Shown: positions 15,231 through 18,102 of the stretch, piece after piece | How the letters are laid out: each line of letters starts with the position of its first letter | Position numbering within the stretch: position 1 is the stretch's first letter | Source: Haliscomenobacter sp. | GTDB taxonomy: Bacteria > Bacteroidota > Bacteroidia > Chitinophagales > Saprospiraceae | Reading direction: 5' to 3' | DNA length: 18,102 bases | Assembly: GCF_016718685.1 (NCBI RefSeq) | Contig: NZ_JADKCX010000096.1 | Location: 1 to 18,102, forward strand | Program-made: the position numbers and the translations under genes | Notes under the pieces: generated by a model | Seen by the model: the letters and a program-made list of their open reading frames with translations, nothing else | The model's database searches: none | Told to the model about the DNA's origin: nothing

Positions 15231-16289
15231 ATGAAAAATCAATCCCTATTGCTGTTGGCCGTTGTGGCCCTGATGAGTTGGAGTTGTGGCACCAGTTCTA
15301 CCTTGCTGGAAGTACTCCAACCTTCCCAAATTGTACTCCCTGAAGACATCAAAGTAGTAGCCCTGATCGACCGAAGTAAACCGGAAAAAGGTTTTGCCAA
15401 CTTCATGGAAGGAGCCTTTTCTGGTGAAGATTTTGGCCAGGATCGTGAAGGTCGCCGCCTGGCGCTGCAAAACCTCACCACTACCCTTACCCGTACCCCA
15501 ACCCTCCAGATCAAAGGAACCGGGGTGGAATATACGGGCAGCAAAAACGGCAAGCAAATGTTGCCGCCGCTCAATTGGGATGAGATCAAGTCAATCTGTA
15601 GCAAATATGGTGCAGATGCTGTGATTGCACTGGAATCATTTGATTCTTCCTCCGACATTTCGTACAGCCAATCCAGCTACAAATCCAAACAAAAAGACGG
15701 TACTGAAATCACCAAATACACCCACACCGCCCGCCGCAATGTACGCGTTTACATGGGCTGGCGGGTGTACGATCCAAAATTGCGGGTAGTGGTGGATGAA
15801 AACACCACCAATGAATCGGACGAAGATACCGCGACAGGTGATACCCAGGACAGAGCACGCAACAACCTGCGTTCTCAGCTCACCGCAGTACGCGAACTCG
15901 CCGCTAAAGCGGGCGATAGTTATGGCAAACGGATTGCTCCTGTTTGGGTCAACGTGAGCCGTACCTATTACACGACCGCCAAGGGCGCAGATAAAGACGC
16001 CATGGAGCAAGCCCACCGTCTCACCCAGGCTGGAAAATGGGAAGAAGCCGCCGAAGTTTGGAACGATTTGCTCAACACGGCTCGCGACCCTAAAACCAAA
16101 GGCAAAGCCGCCCATAACCTCGCCCTCGCTTTTGAACGCAACGGCAACCTCAGCAAGGCCGAAGATTGGGCGAGCAAAGCCTACACTCAATACGGGAATA
16201 AAACCTCTCAAAACTACGTGTACGTTATTCAGCAGCGTATCTCCGATCAAGCCAGATTGGATTACCAACTCAAAAAGGTAAAACCGTAG
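15231..16289 (+). CDS. DUF6340-like lipoprotein with C-terminal TPR region
   Basis: The 352-residue protein carries a lipoprotein signal peptide (MKNQSLLLLAVVALMSWSC, Cys19). The segment after it, with LEVLQPSQIVLPEDIKVVALIDRS (about 26-49), resembles the start of DUF6340 proteins, a Bacteroidota family without known function; this is from memory of the family, not from a search. Residues about 120-185 contain KYGADAVIALESFDS, then a strand-rich part with RRNVRVYMGWRVYDPKLRVVVDE. Residues 253-325 form a TPR-like helical region (DAMEQAHRLTQAGKWEEAAEVW, KAAHNLALAFERNGNLSKAEDWASKA). It is anchored in a membrane facing the periplasm. The stop codon directly abuts the CGAAAAG heptad repeat. Its link to the downstream DUF4407 gene (227-bp gap) is uncertain. 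Confidence 0.8.
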   Translation: MKNQSLLLLAVVALMSWSCGTSSTLLEVLQPSQIVLPEDIKVVALIDRSKPEKGFANFMEGAFSGEDFGQDREGRRLALQNLTTTLTRTPTLQIKGTGVEYTGSKNGKQMLPPLNWDEIKSICSKYGADAVIALESFDSSSDISYSQSSYKSKQKDGTEITKYTHTARRNVRVYMGWRVYDPKLRVVVDENTTNESDEDTATGDTQDRARNNLRSQLTAVRELAAKAGDSYGKRIAPVWVNVSRTYYTTAKGADKDAMEQAHRLTQAGKWEEAAEVWNDLLNTARDPKTKGKAAHNLALAFERNGNLSKAEDWASKAYTQYGNKTSQNYVYVIQQRISDQARLDYQLKKVKP

Positions 16290-16332
16290 CGAAAAGTGAA
16301 TAGCGAAAAGCGAAAAGCGAATACAGTATTCG
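16290..16332. repeat. Heptad repeat (CGAAAAG) directly after a stop codon, closed by a 15-bp dyad
   Basis: Starting at the base after TAG (16287-16289) there are five heptads in register: CGAAAAG, TGAATAG, CGAAAAG, CGAAAAG, CGAATAC. The last one pairs with its downstream neighbour in CGAATAC-A-GTATTCG (16318-16332), a perfect dyad. The right arm stops there, so this looks like a truncated member of the word-iterated hairpin class. The rest of the gap to 16517 is without a gene; it holds a small hairpin TGGGA-TTCG-TCCCA at 16365-16378. Confidence 0.75.
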
Positions 16333-16516
16333 TCATTTAGAAGTTGGCTTCGTCCCTTTTTTCCTGGGATTCGTCCCAAATTGTGTCGTGCGTGCTTGAA
16401 ATGCCTGTTCTTTGGGGTACTTATAGGAAGAAGTTTCCTGATTGACCCCTAGACGAAATAAACCAGGGAAATTTTCACAACACTCTCGTTGCAATAAGTC
16501 TAATATCCGACTGTTC

Positions 16517-17860
16517 ATGAAGGGACTACTATTCGACTTTTTTGTATGGAGTGCAGGTTCGGACCGGGAAATCCTGGACCGAACTGGCCGCTCCGAGCAC
16601 ATCAAGCACGCCGGCTACGGCGGCCTGGTATTGGTACCTGCGGTACTAGGACTGTTCTCCATGATGTATGCCGTATCTACTTTGACCTCCAAGCCCTTTG
16701 TGTTTATTGGGGCGGGGATCATTTGGGCGGCCATCGTGTTTACCTTTGACCGCTTTATCGTTTCCACTTTCCGCAAATCCGACAGCCCGCGCAAGGATTT
16801 GTTTTCCTTCCTCTTTTTAAGCCGTTTGTTGTTTTCCATTGGCATTGGCGTGCTGGTATCGCACCCGATTGTGCTGCTGGTGTTTGACGACAGCCTGGAG
16901 CAGGAGCTTTTTGCCATGAAAGAAGAGGGCGAAAAAGCGATCTACGACCAATACGAAAGTACCGTAGACGTGGTGCGTTCCCGCGATTCCCTGCTAAAAG
17001 GGGAAGTAGAAATCAAACTGGCTGAACGCGCCTGCAAAGAAAAACTCCTGCTCTTTGAAATGAGTGGCAAGGATACCACCATGAATTGTGGTACCACCTC
17101 GGGCATGAAGCAATATGGCCCTCGTGCCAGCGAAATCAAAGAGGAGATCGTTTACCTCAACGAGGAAATTGCTGCCTTGCGCAATAAAAATGACACCAAA
17201 ATTGGCGACAACACCCAGGAAATCACCAAACTCCAGGCCGATCGGGCGGCAAAGCTCAAAAGTTTCAACGATCAATTCAGTTACAATTACCTGGCTCGGG
17301 AGGTGGCATTGGAGCGCCTGGAAGCCAAACCGGTCGGGGGCACTTCGGTGAAATGGACCAAGTGGTTTTTGATCGTCTTCTTCGTATTGGTCGATATCCT
17401 GCCCGTCTTTTTTAAAGCCTCTACCAGACCCGGCGAATACGACCGCCTGCTGGACAAGGAGCGAGAAAGCACCGCCAATTCCTTTCCTGCATACGAACGC
17501 GCCCAGGAAGATCGAGTGCGCAAGGCTTACGTGGATCAAATGGCGCAACACCGCGTGGATGAAGTCAACCGCACTTTTCAGGAAAAAAAAAGCTCCTTTC
17601 CTGAATTAAAAGCCGAACTCAGTCAATTCCTCAATGTCAATACCCCTTTTGAATATGGCAAGGAAGACACCAAGCCCGATCCCGTTGGTCAACTGTGGAC
17701 CCGTAGTGGACTGGATTGGTTGCGCTATGCGTTTTATTCCATCGGCCAATCCGGCTTTCTCGTGGCGTTTACCCGTGATTGGGCTTACCTCACCGGAGGC
17801 GTGTGGGTCTTCTTTTTGCTCAATCTCTTGATTGGGTATGTGGTCAAACGTACGGTTTAA
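16517..17860 (+). CDS. DUF4407 family membrane protein with large coiled-coil insertion
   Basis: From ATG 16517 the protein has 447 residues. The start FDFFVWSAGSDREILDR...HAGYGGL is characteristic of DUF4407 proteins, whose function is unknown. Hydrophobic segments lie at about 35-56, 60-78, 98-124 and 280-300, with another near the C-terminus (about 415-443). Between the third and fourth, residues 126-270 are charged and mostly helical (EEGEKAIYDQYES, EIKEEIVYLNEEIAAL, TQEITKLQADRAAKLKSF), probably a long coiled-coil hairpin outside the membrane, with two cysteines (173, 191) that could pair if it is periplasmic. The open frame extends upstream to a TTG at 16442, but the ATG fits the family start. 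A small membrane-anchored gene follows 22 bp later, most likely in the same operon. Confidence 0.82.
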   Translation: MKGLLFDFFVWSAGSDREILDRTGRSEHIKHAGYGGLVLVPAVLGLFSMMYAVSTLTSKPFVFIGAGIIWAAIVFTFDRFIVSTFRKSDSPRKDLFSFLFLSRLLFSIGIGVLVSHPIVLLVFDDSLEQELFAMKEEGEKAIYDQYESTVDVVRSRDSLLKGEVEIKLAERACKEKLLLFEMSGKDTTMNCGTTSGMKQYGPRASEIKEEIVYLNEEIAALRNKNDTKIGDNTQEITKLQADRAAKLKSFNDQFSYNYLAREVALERLEAKPVGGTSVKWTKWFLIVFFVLVDILPVFFKASTRPGEYDRLLDKERESTANSFPAYERAQEDRVRKAYVDQMAQHRVDEVNRTFQEKKSSFPELKAELSQFLNVNTPFEYGKEDTKPDPVGQLWTRSGLDWLRYAFYSIGQSGFLVAFTRDWAYLTGGVWVFFLLNLLIGYVVKRTV

Positions 17861-17882
17861 TTAAGCAGCTAAAAAAACGACT

Positions 17883-18102
17883 ATGTCCGATAATCAGCCG
17901 AATCAGGTTCATTCATTCGCCAAACAGTTTCTGATCTTTTTGGTGGTGCTCAATCTTGGCGTGCTTTTTGCGATGGGCACAATCTACCTCAAAGTAGACA
18001 AACAACGGCTTGCCCTGGAAGAACGGGAAACCAAGATGATCCGCGATTCGATCATTTACCGGGATTCCTTGCGGCGGGATACCAATTTTTTGAAGACTTT
18101 GA
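17883..18102 (+). CDS. Small membrane-anchored coiled-coil protein, 3' end outside the window
   Basis: ATG 17883 opens a frame that is still open at the window end (73 codons seen). The protein begins MSDNQPNQVHSFAKQF, then one hydrophobic segment (about 17-37, LIFLVVLNLGVLFAMGTIYL), then a charged helix KVDKQRLALEERETKMIRDS with further R-D-S repeats (IRDSIIYRDSLRRD). This suggests an N-terminally anchored protein with a coiled coil. It follows the DUF4407 gene by 22 bp, so co-transcription and physical partnership with its coiled coil are plausible. I recognise no family. Confidence 0.7.
   Translation, partial: MSDNQPNQVHSFAKQFLIFLVVLNLGVLFAMGTIYLKVDKQRLALEERETKMIRDSIIYRDSLRRDTNFLKTL

Noticed and set aside
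16365..16378. Hairpin with TTCG loop as a transcription terminator
   Set aside because: The stem has only five pairs, and no T-tract follows it on either strand.
15636..16379. Open frame of 247 codons on the minus strand
   Set aside because: It is antisense to the DUF6340-like lipoprotein gene and its start runs through the CGAAAAG repeat; composition is that of a shadow frame.

Overview
The window looks like chromosomal DNA from a Bacteroidota bacterium, probably near Saprospiraceae/Haliscomenobacter, although the genus is a guess. The grounds are several gene families typical of the phylum (DUF6340-type and other lipoproteins, a PruA of bacteroidete type, PepT, GH127 and SSS sugar genes), starts without Shine-Dalgarno sequences in A-rich leaders, and possible TAnnTTTG promoter elements. 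Gene density is high and no intergenic stretch exceeds about 230 bp. I see no tRNA, rRNA, CRISPR array, transposase or phage gene.

Layout. 1-732: 3' part of an acyl-CoA synthetase gene broken by at least eight single-base indels in two clusters. 849-6415: a small sugar locus with a GH1 beta-glucosidase (minus strand, one frameshift), a divergent sodium/sugar symporter, and a convergent secreted GH127 beta-L-arabinofuranosidase-like enzyme. 6541-8730: coaD, then pruA. 8860-10421: a GNAT acetyltransferase and a YheT-type alpha/beta hydrolase. 10405-12227 (minus): a zinc-ribbon SAM methyltransferase coupled by TAATG to a predicted beta-barrel outer membrane protein. 12434-13630 (minus): a lipoprotein of unknown function. 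13788-15029 (minus): peptidase T. 15231-18102: a DUF6340-like TPR lipoprotein, a DUF4407 membrane protein with a long coiled coil, and the start of a small membrane-anchored coiled-coil protein cut by the window end.

How the genes fit together. In the sugar locus the secreted GH127 could release arabinose or oligosaccharides outside the cytoplasm, the symporter would import the product, and the signal-less GH1 would split imported beta-glycosides in the cytoplasm. A perfect 13-bp dyad lies in the divergent GH1/symporter intergenic region and is a candidate operator. The rest is housekeeping or envelope genes in one- or two-gene units.

The most unusual structure is not a gene. Many intergenic gaps start, within a few bases to a few tens of bases after a stop codon, with a block built by iterating a short word. 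The word differs from gap to gap (ACACAGATT, GTTGAGAAG, GGTTCGA, CGAAAAG, CTTAACAC, ACGA), and the blocks are often folded into long inverted repeats. I regard this stop-codon-linked family of word-iterated hairpins, and the DUF4407 / small coiled-coil membrane pair, as the best candidates for something not well described.
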